Shown in pieces: positions 5,515 to 5,547 of a stretch of DNA of 5,547 nt. Source of the DNA: an uncultured Mycoplasmatota bacterium. GTDB taxonomy: Bacteria; Bacillota_I; Bacilli_A; RF39; UBA660. The stretch lies in the NCBI GenBank assembly GCA_900553045.1, contig USBW01000056.1, positions 1-5,547 on the forward strand, written 5' to 3'. Both the position numbers and the translations under genes were made by a program. The notes under the pieces were generated by a model. It was not told the DNA's origin and ran no database searches. It saw only the letters and a list, made by a program, of their open reading frames with translations. The first letter of the stretch is position 1, and every line of letters starts with the position of its first letter.

Positions 5515-5525
5515 TATGTTATAAT
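5515..5525 (+). promoter_or_regulatory. strong SigA-type promoter with extended -10, reading out of the window
   Basis: TATGTTATAAT holds a perfect TATAAT (5520-5525) with TG at 5517-5518, the extended -10 form. The -35 area is a T run around 5498-5503 with no clear TTGACA. Transcription should begin near 5532 and serve a plus-strand gene or RNA beyond the right edge. Confidence 0.72.
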
Positions 5526-5547
5526 GTACAGCATTTTATGGCACATT

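Noticed and set aside
5538..5547. ATG 5538 as the start of the next gene
   Set aside because: It is only about six bases from the predicted transcription start, has no ribosome site, and just three codons are visible.
1..5547. CRISPR array, tRNA, rRNA or complete insertion sequence
   Set aside because: I saw no regularly spaced repeats, cloverleaf, rRNA stretch or transposase reading frame in the window.

Overview
The window is a low-GC chromosomal segment, most likely from a Gram-positive Bacillota (Bacilli-like) bacterium. Supporting signs are A/T-rich third positions, Shine-Dalgarno sequences complementary to the usual 16S 3' end, a DacF-type penicillin-binding protein, and an RluB gene next to a D-Ala-D-Ala carboxypeptidase gene, as in Bacillus relatives. 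All tryptophans are TGG, and the stops are TAA (three) and TAG (two). A cell-wall enzyme set excludes a wall-less mollicute. I cannot name the genus.

Layout. (1) Positions 1-168 form a composite edge. On the minus strand, about 40 codons read like the D5/P4-type primase of phages and plasmids, without a beginning. On the plus strand, the last codons of another, unidentified gene end at a TAG inside an intrinsic terminator (137-184). The two signals probably meet at a junction near 118-141. (2) A promoter with an extended -10 (194-204) leads into a five-gene, all-plus-strand run. The genes are a membrane-anchored wall hydrolase with both M23 and CHAP domains (229-2184), a type I membrane protein with an LppM-like ectodomain (2251-2961), a small lipoprotein (3011-3556), a DacF-like D,D-carboxypeptidase (3617-4702) and the 23S rRNA pseudouridine synthase RluB (4732-5442). 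(3) A terminator (5447-5473) and a strong extended -10 promoter (5515-5525) close the window and face a gene beyond the right edge.

Four of the five genes act at the envelope. The hydrolase and carboxypeptidase cut peptidoglycan peptides. The other two are exported and anchored, with unknown roles. RluB is a ribosome-maturation gene that often travels with dac genes in Firmicutes. The sporulation genes spmA and spmB, which sit between dacB and rluB in Bacillus subtilis, are absent here.

The points most worth a second look are the truncated primase junction at the left edge, a long hairpin that buries the Shine-Dalgarno of the lipoprotein gene, terminators overlapping stop codons, and the M23-CHAP hydrolase with its 225-residue Asn/Asp-rich cytoplasmic region. 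I do not see a clearly new multi-gene system.
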